DNA of 64,000 nucleotides from the NCBI GenBank assembly GCA_006742785.1, contig AP019755.1:1984001-2048000 (forward strand). The letters are read 5' to 3'. This stretch comes from Nitrosomonas stercoris (GTDB lineage: Bacteria > Pseudomonadota > Gammaproteobacteria > Burkholderiales > Nitrosomonadaceae). This document shows positions 9,901 through 18,328 of this stretch, in pieces. How positions within the stretch are numbered: the first letter of the stretch is position 1; the number at the start of each line of letters is the position of its first letter. The notes beneath the pieces were generated by a model that did no database searches, was not told the origin of the DNA, and was given only the letters and a program-made list of their open reading frames with translations. A program made the translations under genes and the position numbers.

Positions 9901-10521
9901 ATATTGGTAGGGGGGGGATTGGGAAATGCCGTGCTATTTTCAATTGGTGCGGCAGCGCGGGCAGCTGGATGTAAAGTGTTGTATTTCGCTGGCTATAAAA
10001 AGTTGATCGATCGTTATAAAGTAGCAGAAATAGAAGCAGCAGCTGATACCATTGTTTGGTGTTGCGACGAAGCACCTGGATTTCAGCCTACTCGTTCTGA
10101 CGATTTAACTTATATCGGTAACATTGTACAAGCCATGGTGGCTTATGCTTCTGGTAAATTAGGCCATGCACCAATTTCTATGCAAGCTGCTGATCGTATT
10201 ATTGCTATTGGTTCCGATCGGATGATGGCAGCGGTAGCTTCTGCACGGCACCAACAGTTGGCACCTTATCTTAAGGTGGATCATTTTGCGGTTGGTTCGA
10301 TTAATTCGCCTATGCAGTGCATGATGAAAGAAATTTGTGCGCAGTGTTTACAACCGCAAAAAGATCCAGACACAGGCGAGGTTTCGTATGTATTTTCCTG
10401 TTTTAATCAGGATCAACCCTTGGATTTGGTTGATTTTGCTGGATTATCTGCTCGTTTACGGCAAAATAGTGTGCAGGAAAAACTAACCAATCATTGGATT
10501 GGATATTGCTTACAACATTAA
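6988..10521 (+). CDS. Large GltD/Nfn-like fusion: FAD/NAD(P) oxidoreductase plus ferredoxin-NADP-reductase-like module
   Basis: 1177 residues. After an N-terminal region without a recognised fold (about 1-250) comes a cysteine-rich part (CIWCHEQGKDSC, then CAGTGHRICNDCMKSCIYQ near 330-350) resembling the iron-sulfur region of GltD and dihydropyrimidine dehydrogenase. A GltD-like FAD domain (VVGMGPAGYTLAHHL, about 403) and an NAD(P) domain (VVIGGGLTAIDATTEAL, about 576) follow. The C-terminal third is a ferredoxin-NADP-reductase/DHOD-electron-transfer type module (HPGQFYRFQN; ILVGGGLGNAVLFSIG) with a terminal cysteine set, CMMKEICAQC. The layout looks like both subunits of NfnAB/SudAB joined, suggesting electron transfer or bifurcation among NADH, NADPH and ferredoxin. 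It lies just upstream of the Pnt transhydrogenase, which fits a role in NAD(P)H balance. The exact reaction is inference. Confidence 0.75.
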   Translation: MIDSQSISGNAVETSNAKLVLDFGMSFPELYERAGLVKLDQIFLDFLGEGDANLHLQLIQARENLEQLAPKDESSLLIAIAPWLEDFVAILFGIKAEVNTLAARHHELAPLYFCKRQFVQRRAKTKVSDEIVQTLDGLKLEKKLTEEFEQPFSELVFATHVAHWMANEANYPEQLELALHYAAWALRTPEGQAHTQEGVLFKAPRKLNLKHLLSLTSDDRNGYTGYHLEHLRHREGFSLTDQGTDLTGALDEANYCIWCHEQGKDSCSKGFFQKSKESPETKTFKRNDLGTLLAGCPLEERISEFHKLKTQGVAIGSLAMIVLDNPMCAGTGHRICNDCMKSCIYQKQDPVNIPQAETRTLKDVLELPWGFEIYSLLTRWNPLNLRRPYPKAATDKKVLVVGMGPAGYTLAHHLMNDGHTVVGIDGLKIEPLPKTLAGIDINGERCAFTPVYDVEQLRENLDERLPAGFGGVAEYGITVRWDKNFLKLIRLLLERRSEFALFGGVRFGGTLTVDDAWGFGFDHIALAAGAGRPTILNIPNGLARGVRAASDFLMALQLTGAAQSDSIANMQLRLPVVVIGGGLTAIDATTEALAYYPVQVEKFLKRYEILVAVQGEDTIQANWDAEEREIAEEFIRHARAIRHEKNLAEEEAREPRVAALLQSWGGAMIAYRKRLIDSPSYTLNHEEVEKALEEGIYFAEGLTPLRINVDQWEHVQSISFSVREIDEAGEWHQIREVTQPARTILVAAGTQPNTVLAREDAQHFKLNGRYFAAYDEQDRLVEVVQGNPKPETPTVLLSHTDDGRYISFFGDLHPSYSGNVVKAMASAKQGYPVVSRVLTQIDPASAQTTTQFFTKIRDQLYATVHKVERLTPTIVEVVVHAPLAARHFHPGQFYRFQNYASFAKHSKQTCLAMEGIALTGASVDTEKGLVSLIALEMGGSANLCVTLQPGEPVILMGPTGTPTDIKPGETIILVGGGLGNAVLFSIGAAARAAGCKVLYFAGYKKLIDRYKVAEIEAAADTIVWCCDEAPGFQPTRSDDLTYIGNIVQAMVAYASGKLGHAPISMQAADRIIAIGSDRMMAAVASARHQQLAPYLKVDHFAVGSINSPMQCMMKEICAQCLQPQKDPDTGEVSYVFSCFNQDQPLDLVDFAGLSARLRQNSVQEKLTNHWIGYCLQH

Positions 10522-10673
10522 TTGAACTGCATATTATTGCTATAAAGATTGCATGAGGATTATGTGGAAAATTTTGAGTGCCTCTTAAAATATATTGTGA
10601 ATTAGTACATGTATTTAGGCGGTCGTTGTTATCAAAGATTTTTAATTGACGAATTTAACAAGGGAGAATTTCC

Positions 10674-11795
10674 ATGCACATAGGCATACCTGCCGAAACG
10701 CGCACAGGAGAAACGCGAGTGGCGATTACGCCAGAAACTGTCAAAAAGTTGGTTGCTAAAGAATTACATACTGTTTTAATACAGGCAGGTGCAGGGGCCA
10801 AAGCTAGTATTTCAGATGCTGCATATCAGGAGGTCGGTGCTGTAATTGTTACAGATGCCGCACAGTTATATGAACAATCTCAGGTTGTATTGAAAGTGCG
10901 TGGACCTGAGCCAGATGAATTAGCTCATATCAAAAAAAATACTGTGCTGATTGGTTTGCTTGAACCTCATCACACAGAAGGAATTGAGGCTATTGCGCGT
11001 CAAGGTATTACTGCATTTTCCATGGAAAAATTGCCACGCATCTCGCGTGCACAAAGCATGGACGTGCTCTCTTCCCAGGCAAACATTGGTGGCTACAAGG
11101 CTGTCATTCTGGCTGCTAATATCTATCAACGCTTTTTCCCAATGTTAATGACCGCCGCTGGTACAGTGAAAGCTGCGCGTGTATTGGTTTTAGGTGCAGG
11201 GGTCGCCGGTTTGCAAGCGATTGCAACGGCTAAGCGTCTAGGTGCAGTGATTGAGGCTTTTGATGTGCGCCCAGCGGTTAAAGAACAAGTAGAAAGTCTG
11301 GGTGCGAAGTTTGTAGAAGTGCCATTAACAGATGAAGAAAAAGCAAAGGCAGAAACAGCAGGCGGTTATGCAACTGAAATGTCAGAAGACTATAAACGTC
11401 GGCAAGGTGAACTAATTCATGAGCGTGCAGCAGCTGCGGATATTATTATTACTACGGCCCTGATTCCAGGTCGACCAGCACCAGTTTTAATCAAAGAAGA
11501 AACAGTGCAAGAAATGAAGCCAGGTTCGGTTATTGTTGATATGGCAGTTGAGACAGGAGGAAACTGTCCGTTGTCTGAACTTGGCAAAACCGTTGTCAAG
11601 CACGGCGTACATCTGGTTGGAATGGCTAATCTTCCGGGATTAGTTGCTGCTGATGCCAGTGCACTATATGCACGTAATTTGTTGAATTTTCTGAATCTGA
11701 TCCTGGATGCTGAAACAGGAGAACTAAAGATTGATCGTGAGGATGAAATTATCAAAGGGAGTTTAATGTGCATAGCCGGAGAAATAACTAATTAA
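10674..11795 (+). CDS. pntAA: NAD(P) transhydrogenase subunit alpha part 1 (NAD-binding domain I)
   Basis: 373 residues, the soluble NAD(H)-binding subunit of the proton-translocating transhydrogenase. Family blocks seen: MHIGIPAETRTGETRVAITP at the start, SSQANIGGYKAV, VLVLGAGVAGLQAIATAKRLGA (Rossmann glycine motif, about 170) and VDMAVETGGNCPLSE. A good AAGGGAG ribosome site precedes the ATG. The alpha subunit is split into two genes here, as in Rhodospirillum, rather than fused as in E. coli. Confidence 0.95.
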   Translation: MHIGIPAETRTGETRVAITPETVKKLVAKELHTVLIQAGAGAKASISDAAYQEVGAVIVTDAAQLYEQSQVVLKVRGPEPDELAHIKKNTVLIGLLEPHHTEGIEAIARQGITAFSMEKLPRISRAQSMDVLSSQANIGGYKAVILAANIYQRFFPMLMTAAGTVKAARVLVLGAGVAGLQAIATAKRLGAVIEAFDVRPAVKEQVESLGAKFVEVPLTDEEKAKAETAGGYATEMSEDYKRRQGELIHERAAAADIIITTALIPGRPAPVLIKEETVQEMKPGSVIVDMAVETGGNCPLSELGKTVVKHGVHLVGMANLPGLVAADASALYARNLLNFLNLILDAETGELKIDREDEIIKGSLMCIAGEITN

Positions 11796-11846
11796 CGAGT
11801 TTTTATTTATATATTAAGATTTGTGAATTCTGTATAAGGAAAAAAT

Positions 11847-12155
11847 ATGATCGGAGAAATTGATCCCACAATCATCAATTTGACGATATTTGTCTTGGCG
11901 GTTTTTGTTGGCTATCACGTCGTATGGAATGTGACACCGGCACTTCATACCCCGTTGATGTCGGTAACTAATGCGATTTCTAGTATTATTTTGGTTGGCG
12001 CGATGCTGGCTGCTGGTTCAGCGGAAGAGGACTGGGGAGCTTGGCTGGGTGCTGCCGCTGTAGTGCTGGCATCTATCAATGTGTTTGGTGGATTTCTTGT
12101 GACCCAGCGCATGCTGGAAATGTTTAAGAAAAAAGATAAAAAAGGACAAGCCTAA
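11847..12155 (+). CDS. pntAB: NAD(P) transhydrogenase subunit alpha part 2 (membrane)
   Basis: 102 residues with three hydrophobic helices (about 10-30, 38-60 and 65-90), including the family sequence [24 protein letters not shown]. It forms part of the proton channel (domain II) with PntB. Its stop codon is immediately followed by the pntB ATG, so the pair is translationally linked. Starts 51 bases after pntAA. Confidence 0.94.
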   Translation: MIGEIDPTIINLTIFVLAVFVGYHVVWNVTPALHTPLMSVTNAISSIILVGAMLAAGSAEEDWGAWLGAAAVVLASINVFGGFLVTQRMLEMFKKKDKKGQA

Positions 12156-13535
12156 ATGTCGGTAAACCTCATCGCGCTAGCCTATTTGGTGGCAGCAATA
12201 TTCTTCATTCTTTCACTTAGAGGGCTCAGCTCTCCTACAACTGCGCGCCGCGGTAATCTTTTAGGTATGTTAGGTATGGGTATTGCTGTATGTACCACGC
12301 TAACGATTACTCAAAATTGGGCGTTGATTTTAGGAGGAATTGCTGTTGGTGCAATTATTGGTTCAATAATTGCATTTCGTATTCAGATGACAGCCATGCC
12401 TGAACTCATTGCATTTATGCATTCGCTGGTAGGATTGGCTGCAGTTCTTATTGCGATTGCTGCTGTTCACAATCCAGTGTCGTTTGATTTACCAGCAATA
12501 CTTCCTGCCGGTAATAAACTGGAACTTTTTATCGGAACCTTTATCGGTGCCATGACATGGTCTGGTTCAGTGATTGCCTTTCTTAAGTTATCTGGGCGCA
12601 TGAGTGGTAGGCCGATCGTTTTTGGTGGCCAGCATTTGCTTAACCTGCTAATTGCCATTGCTATGGTTGGTTTCGGTTTATGGTTTTTCTTTAGTGAAAC
12701 CACTAACTGGACAGCATTTTTTGCGATGACTGCTATTGCCTTCCTATTAGGTTTCCTGATTATTATTCCTATTGGAGGAGCTGATATGCCGGTTGTCATT
12801 TCCATGCTGAACTCGTATTCAGGATGGGCGGCAGCTGGAATTGGTTTTTCACTTGGGAACCCTATGTTGATTATTGCTGGATCGCTAGTGGGTAGTTCTG
12901 GGGCAATTCTGTCCTATATTATGTGTAAGGCGATGAATCGACCTTTTCTTTCAGTCATTCTGGGTGGGTTTGGTAGTACGAGTGGAAGTCAGGATGAAGA
13001 TGACGGCACGCAAAAAACCTATCGCAGTGGTAGTGCAGACGATGCCGCGTTCTTAATGGGAAATGCTGATAGCGTTATTATTATTCCAGGGTACGGCTTA
13101 GCTGTGGCACGTGCTCAACATGCAGTAAAAGAGCTGGCACTTGCTTTACAGGAAGCGGGAGTCAATGTTCGCTTCGCCATCCATCCTGTTGCGGGCCGTA
13201 TGCCAGGCCATATGAACGTGTTGCTTGCAGAAGCAGAGATCCCATATGAGATGGTACATGAAATGGATGAGATTAATAGTGATTTCCCAAATACGGATGT
13301 AGTGCTGGTATTAGGTGCGAATGACGTAGTGAATCCAGCTGCAAATGTTCAAGGTAGCCCTATTTATGGTATGCCAATTCTGGAAGCGTATAAGGCGCGA
13401 ACAGTCATGGTTGTTAAGCGTAGTATGGCTGTTGGTTATGCAGGTTTGGATAACGATCTGTTTTATATGGATAAAACAATGATGGTATTTGGCGATGCCA
13501 AAAAAGTGGTTGAGGATATGGTTAAGGCGCTGTAA
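12156..13535 (+). CDS. pntB: NAD(P) transhydrogenase subunit beta
   Basis: 459 residues. The N-terminal about 270 residues contain some eight or nine membrane helices (domain II); the C-terminal part is the NADP(H)-binding domain III, with PGYGLAVARAQHAVKEL, HPVAGRMPGHMNVLLAEA and VLVLGANDVVNPAA. The complex couples hydride transfer from NADH to NADP+ to the proton gradient, a likely NADPH source for an autotroph. It ends head to tail with the minus-strand gene at 13552, with a shared hairpin between. Confidence 0.96.
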   Translation: MSVNLIALAYLVAAIFFILSLRGLSSPTTARRGNLLGMLGMGIAVCTTLTITQNWALILGGIAVGAIIGSIIAFRIQMTAMPELIAFMHSLVGLAAVLIAIAAVHNPVSFDLPAILPAGNKLELFIGTFIGAMTWSGSVIAFLKLSGRMSGRPIVFGGQHLLNLLIAIAMVGFGLWFFFSETTNWTAFFAMTAIAFLLGFLIIIPIGGADMPVVISMLNSYSGWAAAGIGFSLGNPMLIIAGSLVGSSGAILSYIMCKAMNRPFLSVILGGFGSTSGSQDEDDGTQKTYRSGSADDAAFLMGNADSVIIIPGYGLAVARAQHAVKELALALQEAGVNVRFAIHPVAGRMPGHMNVLLAEAEIPYEMVHEMDEINSDFPNTDVVLVLGANDVVNPAANVQGSPIYGMPILEAYKARTVMVVKRSMAVGYAGLDNDLFYMDKTMMVFGDAKKVVEDMVKAL

Positions 13536-13552
13536 TGTAAAAATTACATTAC
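13532..13552. terminator. Convergent terminator hairpin after pntB
   Basis: GTAATGTAA (13532-13540) and TTACATTAC (13544-13552) form a perfect 9-bp stem with an AAA loop. It overlaps the pntB stop codon and touches the stop of the opposing gene. The stem is AT-rich and T-runs are short on both sides, so it is a weak bidirectional terminator at best. Confidence 0.45.
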
Positions 13553-14382
13553 TATTTTACTTCGATTAGCCCGGATAACTGTTTTCTAGCATTGCCCTTA
13601 GAATTCAGCCATTCCCGGGCAATTTTTTGTGCGGATGCAAGTTGTTCTCTACTAAGCGCACGCATGGCTTTATCACGCGCCAAGGCTGCTTGTTCTATGC
13701 CTGCTGCTGCTGCCAAATTAAACCATACATAGCTTTTTTCATTATCTAAGTCTACTCCCTGGCCCACTTGGTAAAGTAAACCTAGTTCATATTGGGCAAG
13801 CGGATGATTTTGTTCAGCCGCTAACAAGAGCCATTTTGAAGCTTCAGAAAAATCCTGAAGTGTTCCTTTTCCCGTTAAATATAGTAAACCCAGTTGATAT
13901 TGGGCATCAGCATTACCTTGCTTAGCCTTTTCAAGAAAAAGACTGATCGTATAAAATCGGCTGTCATTTGTATCCGATTTGGAGCGAGCAACTTCTTCTT
14001 CAATGATCGCTTGAAGATCAACCTCAGTTTTACGTGCTGCCGTTCTGGATTCTATTTCCACTGGCGTACTGTCTGATCGAAGCTGAGAGATCCGTTGAGA
14101 TGGTGTGGCAGAATCAGATCGTGCTACGTAATTGTTTTCTAGAAATGAATCAGAGAAGCCAATCCAGACTAAAGTTGCAAACAAGAATATTCCACCTGCC
14201 CCTGCTGTAACGACTAAGTATGCATCACTATTTTTAGCCCAAAAGCGTGCCTTGCAGTCACGACAACGATAGGGGGCCAGTAATAAGTTTGAAGGTGAGC
14301 GTTCTCCTGCTCTGAAGCGTGATTTAAATACCCGGCTACTACCACACTGCTTACAGTTAATAGTCATAAAACCAGTTAGCAA
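13552..14382 (-). CDS. Zinc-ribbon membrane protein with Sel1-like repeats
   Basis: 276 residues. The N-terminus has a four-cysteine zinc ribbon (CKQCGSSRVF then CRDCKARF, residues about 10-45), then one membrane helix (about 55-78, VVTAGAGGIFLFATLVWIGF), a low-complexity linker, and two clear Sel1/TPR-type repeats (ADAQYQLGLLYLTGKG and PLAQYELGLLYQVGQG, about 160-230). Sel1 repeats act as protein-binding scaffolds. No catalytic motif is visible and I do not assign a function. It converges on pntB, so it is not part of that operon. Confidence 0.75.
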   Translation of the reverse strand: MLTGFMTINCKQCGSSRVFKSRFRAGERSPSNLLLAPYRCRDCKARFWAKNSDAYLVVTAGAGGIFLFATLVWIGFSDSFLENNYVARSDSATPSQRISQLRSDSTPVEIESRTAARKTEVDLQAIIEEEVARSKSDTNDSRFYTISLFLEKAKQGNADAQYQLGLLYLTGKGTLQDFSEASKWLLLAAEQNHPLAQYELGLLYQVGQGVDLDNEKSYVWFNLAAAAGIEQAALARDKAMRALSREQLASAQKIAREWLNSKGNARKQLSGLIEVK

Positions 14383-14479
14383 TATAAACTTTAATAAATA
14401 TTGATAGTATTTTATCAGTACATTTATAGTTTATGGTTAGTTAAAAGGATATGTAGACGAATACATACGAAAAATATTA

Positions 14480-14508
14480 TCAGCTGAGCCTTAGCGAAGC
14501 TCAGCTGA
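14480..14508 (-). terminator. Strong hairpin downstream of bacterioferritin gene
   Basis: TCAGCTGAGC (14480-14489) pairs perfectly with GCTCAGCTGA (14499-14508) around a 9-base loop. On minus it is followed by an AT-rich tract ending in five Ts, consistent with an intrinsic terminator for the bfr transcript that stops at 14607. Confidence 0.6.
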
Positions 14509-14606
14509 GTTGATCATATGACTTAGATAAAGTTAATTTTTCTTATTGCGGAATTGAGTTGATTAAGTATTTTTACTTAAAAATATGGAAGTGGTGGGGT
14601 AAGTTG

Positions 14607-15071
14607 CTACATTTGGCTTTGTAGCCAATTTTGGAGACCAACACTTTGAATGACATCTTGTTGTGTTTCCAGCCAATCAATATGATCTTCAGTATCTTCC
14701 AGGATTTTCTTAAAAACTTCACGAGAAACAAAATCTTGTGCTTGTTCACAAGCAGCTATTGCTTCAATAAGCATTTCTCTGCCACCTCGTTCTAATTCGA
14801 GATCACAGCTAATGCATTCTTGCGCATTTTCTCCGATAAGCAATTTTCCAAGTTCTTGTAGATTGGGCAAACCTTCCAGAAAAAGAATGCGCTCAATTAA
14901 CTGGTCAGCATGTTTCATTTCCTCGATAGATTCTTCATACTCATGTTCGCCGAGTTTGGTAAATCCCCAATTTTTATACATACGAGCATGAAGAAAATAT
15001 TGGTTAATGGCCGTGAGTTCAAGTTGTAACTGACGATTTAACCAACGAATGATTTCGTTATTACCTTTCAT
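14607..15071 (-). CDS. bfr: Bacterioferritin
   Basis: 154 residues, the normal length. A four-helix ferritin subunit that stores iron as a ferric mineral. Family blocks: [30 protein letters not shown] (with the ferroxidase glutamate and tyrosine region), [20 protein letters not shown] (E and H ligands), and [12 protein letters not shown]. The expected heme methionine falls in EEMKHAD. It lies 58 bases after the bfd gene on the same strand, so iron storage and release genes are probably co-transcribed from the Fur-boxed promoter. Confidence 0.95.
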   Translation of the reverse strand: MKGNNEIIRWLNRQLQLELTAINQYFLHARMYKNWGFTKLGEHEYEESIEEMKHADQLIERILFLEGLPNLQELGKLLIGENAQECISCDLELERGGREMLIEAIAACEQAQDFVSREVFKKILEDTEDHIDWLETQQDVIQSVGLQNWLQSQM

Positions 15072-15129
15072 GATTTATTCTCCCTAAATTAGGTAGTCAG
15101 CCCATAAATTACAGTGAGCTGACTGTATT

Positions 15130-15330
15130 TTAGGAAGGGCTAACGACAGTTTGTTGAGGTAGCTCTTGAAGCAGTGCCTTGTCTAGTGCTGACTTGGCAT
15201 AACAAGCACAAGTTCCGCATTGTCCGGTGACACCCAGGCAGCTTCTTAAATCGCGCATCCTGACAGCTCCTTGTCTGACAGCTTCACGAATGTCGCGTTC
15301 TGTGACACCTTTACACACGCAAATATACAT
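15130..15330 (-). CDS. bfd: Bacterioferritin-associated ferredoxin
   Basis: I use the internal ATG at 15328-15330, giving 66 residues from MYICVCKGVTERDI, the usual Bfd size; the longer 83-residue frame would add an unconserved tail. The 2Fe-2S ligands are visible as CVC near the start and CGTCAC (GQCGTCACYAKS) near residue 45. Bfd donates electrons to bacterioferritin heme to mobilise iron. It precedes bfr and follows a Fur-box-like site. Confidence 0.92.
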   Translation of the reverse strand: MYICVCKGVTERDIREAVRQGAVRMRDLRSCLGVTGQCGTCACYAKSALDKALLQELPQQTVVSPS

Positions 15331-15409
15331 GAAAGATAGCTTTTGTCGAATAGTTTTCAAAAATATAATTTGTACTCTCAAATAATCAAAAAATAATCTT
15401 TGTGATTAG

Positions 15410-15427
15410 TAATGAGAATTATTCTTA
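15410..15427. promoter_or_regulatory. Fur box-like operator upstream of bfd-bfr
   Basis: TAATGAGAATTATTCTTA shows the two inverted 7-base arms of a Fur box (TGAGAAT, T, ATTCTTA against the consensus TGATAAT, N, ATTATCA). It lies about 80 bases upstream of the chosen bfd start, in an AT-rich stretch, where Fur-Fe(II) would block transcription. Confidence 0.65.
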
Positions 15428-15748
15428 AAATTATATTCATCTTTAAATAATTTGCAACCAGAAATTTTATTCCTAAATATAGTTATTTATTGCAGAATCC
15501 TATGAAGATGATCAATAAAGAGAGTCAAGTCAGCCATACGGAGAAGATTATGCAATGATATGTTTTTATTATTAATTATTTTTAAGTTGGTAAATTCCTA
15601 AAAACTATCTGTATTACTTTTCAGCATTAGAAACTGGCTCAGAATATTCATTTTTTACAGATAAATTCTGATTTTCTGCCAATTTCCGGCTTGATTTAAC
15701 TATCTCATCGATTTTTTAGAGATTTCTAAATTCCAATAACAATTTGAT
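15428..15748. other. AT-rich intergenic region
   Basis: About 320 bases between the Fur box and the RpfE-type gene. No ORF of note and no strong hairpin. It should hold the promoter of the gene at 15749, but I cannot place -35/-10 elements with confidence. Confidence 0.4.
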
Positions 15749-16783
15749 ATGAAACTACACTTATGTATTCCGGATTTATTTTGGCCCGAAAATTTGCAAA
15801 CAGATATTTATCAATCTTTGAAACTACCTGCGTTGGAAATGTTATTTGCAAAAGGTCATCTCGTTGAGGGAGCAGGACAAACGACAGAATCGTGGCTATG
15901 CAAGCTGTTTGATATTCACAAACAACATGATTGGCCAGTTGCTTCGATTACTCTGTTAAGAGAACAAGGAAATATCGAATGCAATCGTGAGGATTATTGG
16001 TTGCGTGTTGATCCAGTGCATCTTCGGATTGAAAACAATCATCTTCTGCTGGGAGATAGCTACATTTTAAATATTTCCCTAAAGGAAGCTATTTCGTTTA
16101 CCGATAGTATCAATGAGCTAATTTCGGATAACGGTTTAGTCTTATTACCTCTTCATTCTGATCGTTGGTATTTGCGCTGCAATGGCACTCCTGATTTAAG
16201 AACTTTTTTGTTGAGTGAGGTAGTGGGGAAAAATATAAACGATCTGTTGCCACTCGGCGATGATCGTTCAATCTGGAATAGCAGAGTCAATGAAATACAA
16301 ATGCTTTTACACGATCATCCACTTAATCAAACTCGGGAATCTCAAGGAGAGTTGGTTGTTAATAGTGTGTGGCTCTGGGGCGGAGGCGTGATGCCAGAGA
16401 AAATATACGCACCTTATACCAAAATCTGGAGTAATCATGTTTTTGCACAAGCATTGGCAAGAGCTGGTGACATAGCGTTTTGCAATTTGCCAGAAAATGG
16501 AAATGAATTATTACGCCATGCTGATAATTTAGGCGAGCAGCTAGTCTTTCTGGATAATCTTCAAAAATACGCTAATTACAAGGATGCGTTTAACTGGAGT
16601 AATGAATTAGCTAGGATAGAACAAAATTGGTTCGCTCCACTTCTGCAAGCTCTAAAAAGGAAGCAAATAATACAGTTAAAAATAACAACTGTTAATAACT
16701 GCTCGACTAAAGATTTTACGTTAACACCTAGTAGTCTCTGGAAATTCTGGGCTACTGTACGTCCGGTGAAATCTTATGGTTAG
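15749..16783 (+). CDS. RpfE-type protein (phosphoglycerate-mutase-like family)
   Basis: 344 residues. The start MKLHLCIPDLFWPE and the block NSVWLWGGGVMPE (about 206-218) match proteins annotated in betaproteobacteria as regulatory protein, RpfE type, or cofactor-independent phosphoglycerate mutase homologue. No signal peptide or membrane segment is seen. The true biochemical role of this family is not established; it is often found near recJ, which is not here. Followed 33 bases later by the PAS-EAL gene on the same strand, so the two may be co-transcribed. Confidence 0.65.
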   Translation: MKLHLCIPDLFWPENLQTDIYQSLKLPALEMLFAKGHLVEGAGQTTESWLCKLFDIHKQHDWPVASITLLREQGNIECNREDYWLRVDPVHLRIENNHLLLGDSYILNISLKEAISFTDSINELISDNGLVLLPLHSDRWYLRCNGTPDLRTFLLSEVVGKNINDLLPLGDDRSIWNSRVNEIQMLLHDHPLNQTRESQGELVVNSVWLWGGGVMPEKIYAPYTKIWSNHVFAQALARAGDIAFCNLPENGNELLRHADNLGEQLVFLDNLQKYANYKDAFNWSNELARIEQNWFAPLLQALKRKQIIQLKITTVNNCSTKDFTLTPSSLWKFWATVRPVKSYG

Positions 16784-16816
16784 GGATAATTTTTATCTAA
16801 TTTTTTCCATATTGCT

Positions 16817-18283
16817 ATGCATATCCATTCAGAGTTCAGTACATTTAAATCTTATTTGCCAATAGCAATTGTAATGTTTGTCGCATGTTTATTAACAGCG
16901 CAATACAACGCAGTATTTTCGATTGGATCACATATCGTGACAGGGTTATGGATCATTTTGATAACAGCGATATTAACGACAATCATTCAGATCATATATA
17001 TTGAAAAAATTTTTTCAAAGCAACTAACACAACTATCGCACCAGAAAGAACGTCTGGGCAATGAGATAAAATATCGAATTTGGGCAGAAAAAACCTCTTC
17101 TGAGAATAAGGCCAAACTACAAATTGTTGATGAAAATTTTCCTATTTTGCTGGCTTACTTTAGCTCGGAACAGCGGTGCCATTATCATAATCGTGCTTTT
17201 CGCCAATGGTTTGGTTTAAAACCTGAGCAAATCGAGAATCAGCTGTTATACAAGTTTATCAATCAATCTTTCTATGCCCATATCAAGCATGAAGTAGAAC
17301 GCGCATTATCAGGTGATACTGTTCAATATCAATATATTCAGCAGTTTGCGAATCAGTCAACCTGCTTGATTGCTATTTCTTTAATACCTCATTTTGATCC
17401 AGCTGGAAAAATAGTAGGATTTTATATTCTCTGCGCACCAGAATTTGCAAAAAGAAATGAGGTGCCGCTAATAACAGAAGGAACACCAGAAAATAAAACT
17501 CATACATCTATAAATTCAGCTGATCGTATCATTCAAGCCATTGAGCGAGAAGAATTTTGCCTTTTTTGTCAAAAAATACTTCCTATTACAGAGAATCAAG
17601 TTGCTTCTGCTTATTATGAAGTTCTTGTTCGTATGGCTGAGGAAGAAGCCAATCTTATTCCACCTGGTGCTTTTCTGCCTCTTGTTAATAAATACAATTT
17701 AATGCCACATCTGGATAGATGGGTTGTAAAGAAGGCTATCGGGCGTCTTTTAAAACAAGATCCCAGCAACGGAATTGCTTTTTGTTTGAATTTATCAAGC
17801 AGTACCCTTAAAGATCTGACATTCATTGATTTTGTAAAAAATCTTCTACTGAAATCCAAAATACAGCCAAACAAACTCTGTTTCGAGATAGAAACATTTG
17901 ATGTTATCGCTGATTTGAAAAATACAATTCTTTTCATAAGAAAAATAAAACGGCTGGGGTGTCTAATTTCATTGTGCAGTTTTAATTACAATCGAGCCTC
18001 TTTTGATCTGCTAAAACATATCAAGATTGATTTTTTAAAAATAGATGGGGGCATAGTTTGTAATATTCTACGTGATGCTGAAGAGTTGCAAAAGATCGAG
18101 AACATTAACAAATTCGCCCATACTCTTAAGATTGAAACAATTGGAGAATTAGTAGAGACGCAAGCAGCCGTAGAAAAACTGGCAGAAATTGGTGTCGATT
18201 ATGCTCAAGGCTTTATTATCGGACAGCCACTTTCTATTGAGGAATGTTTTCCTGTTCGGAAAATCTCTGAAAAACGTCGGTGA
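16817..18283 (+). CDS. Membrane PAS-EAL protein with a degraded EAL catalytic site
   Basis: 488 residues. Two N-terminal membrane helices (about 13-32 and 40-62), a short coiled segment, a PAS domain (about 100-210; VDENFPILLAYF, YHNRAFRQWFGL) and a C-terminal EAL-fold domain (about 235-480). Parts of the EAL pattern remain: YYEVLVRM in place of the EAL motif, CLNLSSSTL, LCFEIET, FLKIDGGIV and a GELVETQAAVEKL/DYAQGF tail. The DDFG metal-binding motif is replaced by CSFNYN and the ITE motif by EIE. It is therefore probably not an active cyclic-di-GMP phosphodiesterase and may act as a receptor or adaptor. No GGDEF domain is present. Confidence 0.8.
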   Translation: MHIHSEFSTFKSYLPIAIVMFVACLLTAQYNAVFSIGSHIVTGLWIILITAILTTIIQIIYIEKIFSKQLTQLSHQKERLGNEIKYRIWAEKTSSENKAKLQIVDENFPILLAYFSSEQRCHYHNRAFRQWFGLKPEQIENQLLYKFINQSFYAHIKHEVERALSGDTVQYQYIQQFANQSTCLIAISLIPHFDPAGKIVGFYILCAPEFAKRNEVPLITEGTPENKTHTSINSADRIIQAIEREEFCLFCQKILPITENQVASAYYEVLVRMAEEEANLIPPGAFLPLVNKYNLMPHLDRWVVKKAIGRLLKQDPSNGIAFCLNLSSSTLKDLTFIDFVKNLLLKSKIQPNKLCFEIETFDVIADLKNTILFIRKIKRLGCLISLCSFNYNRASFDLLKHIKIDFLKIDGGIVCNILRDAEELQKIENINKFAHTLKIETIGELVETQAAVEKLAEIGVDYAQGFIIGQPLSIEECFPVRKISEKRR

Positions 18284-18328
18284 GATCGTCAGTTCGAGCA
18301 GAGAAAATTGAACAGCCTGATTGTGTGG

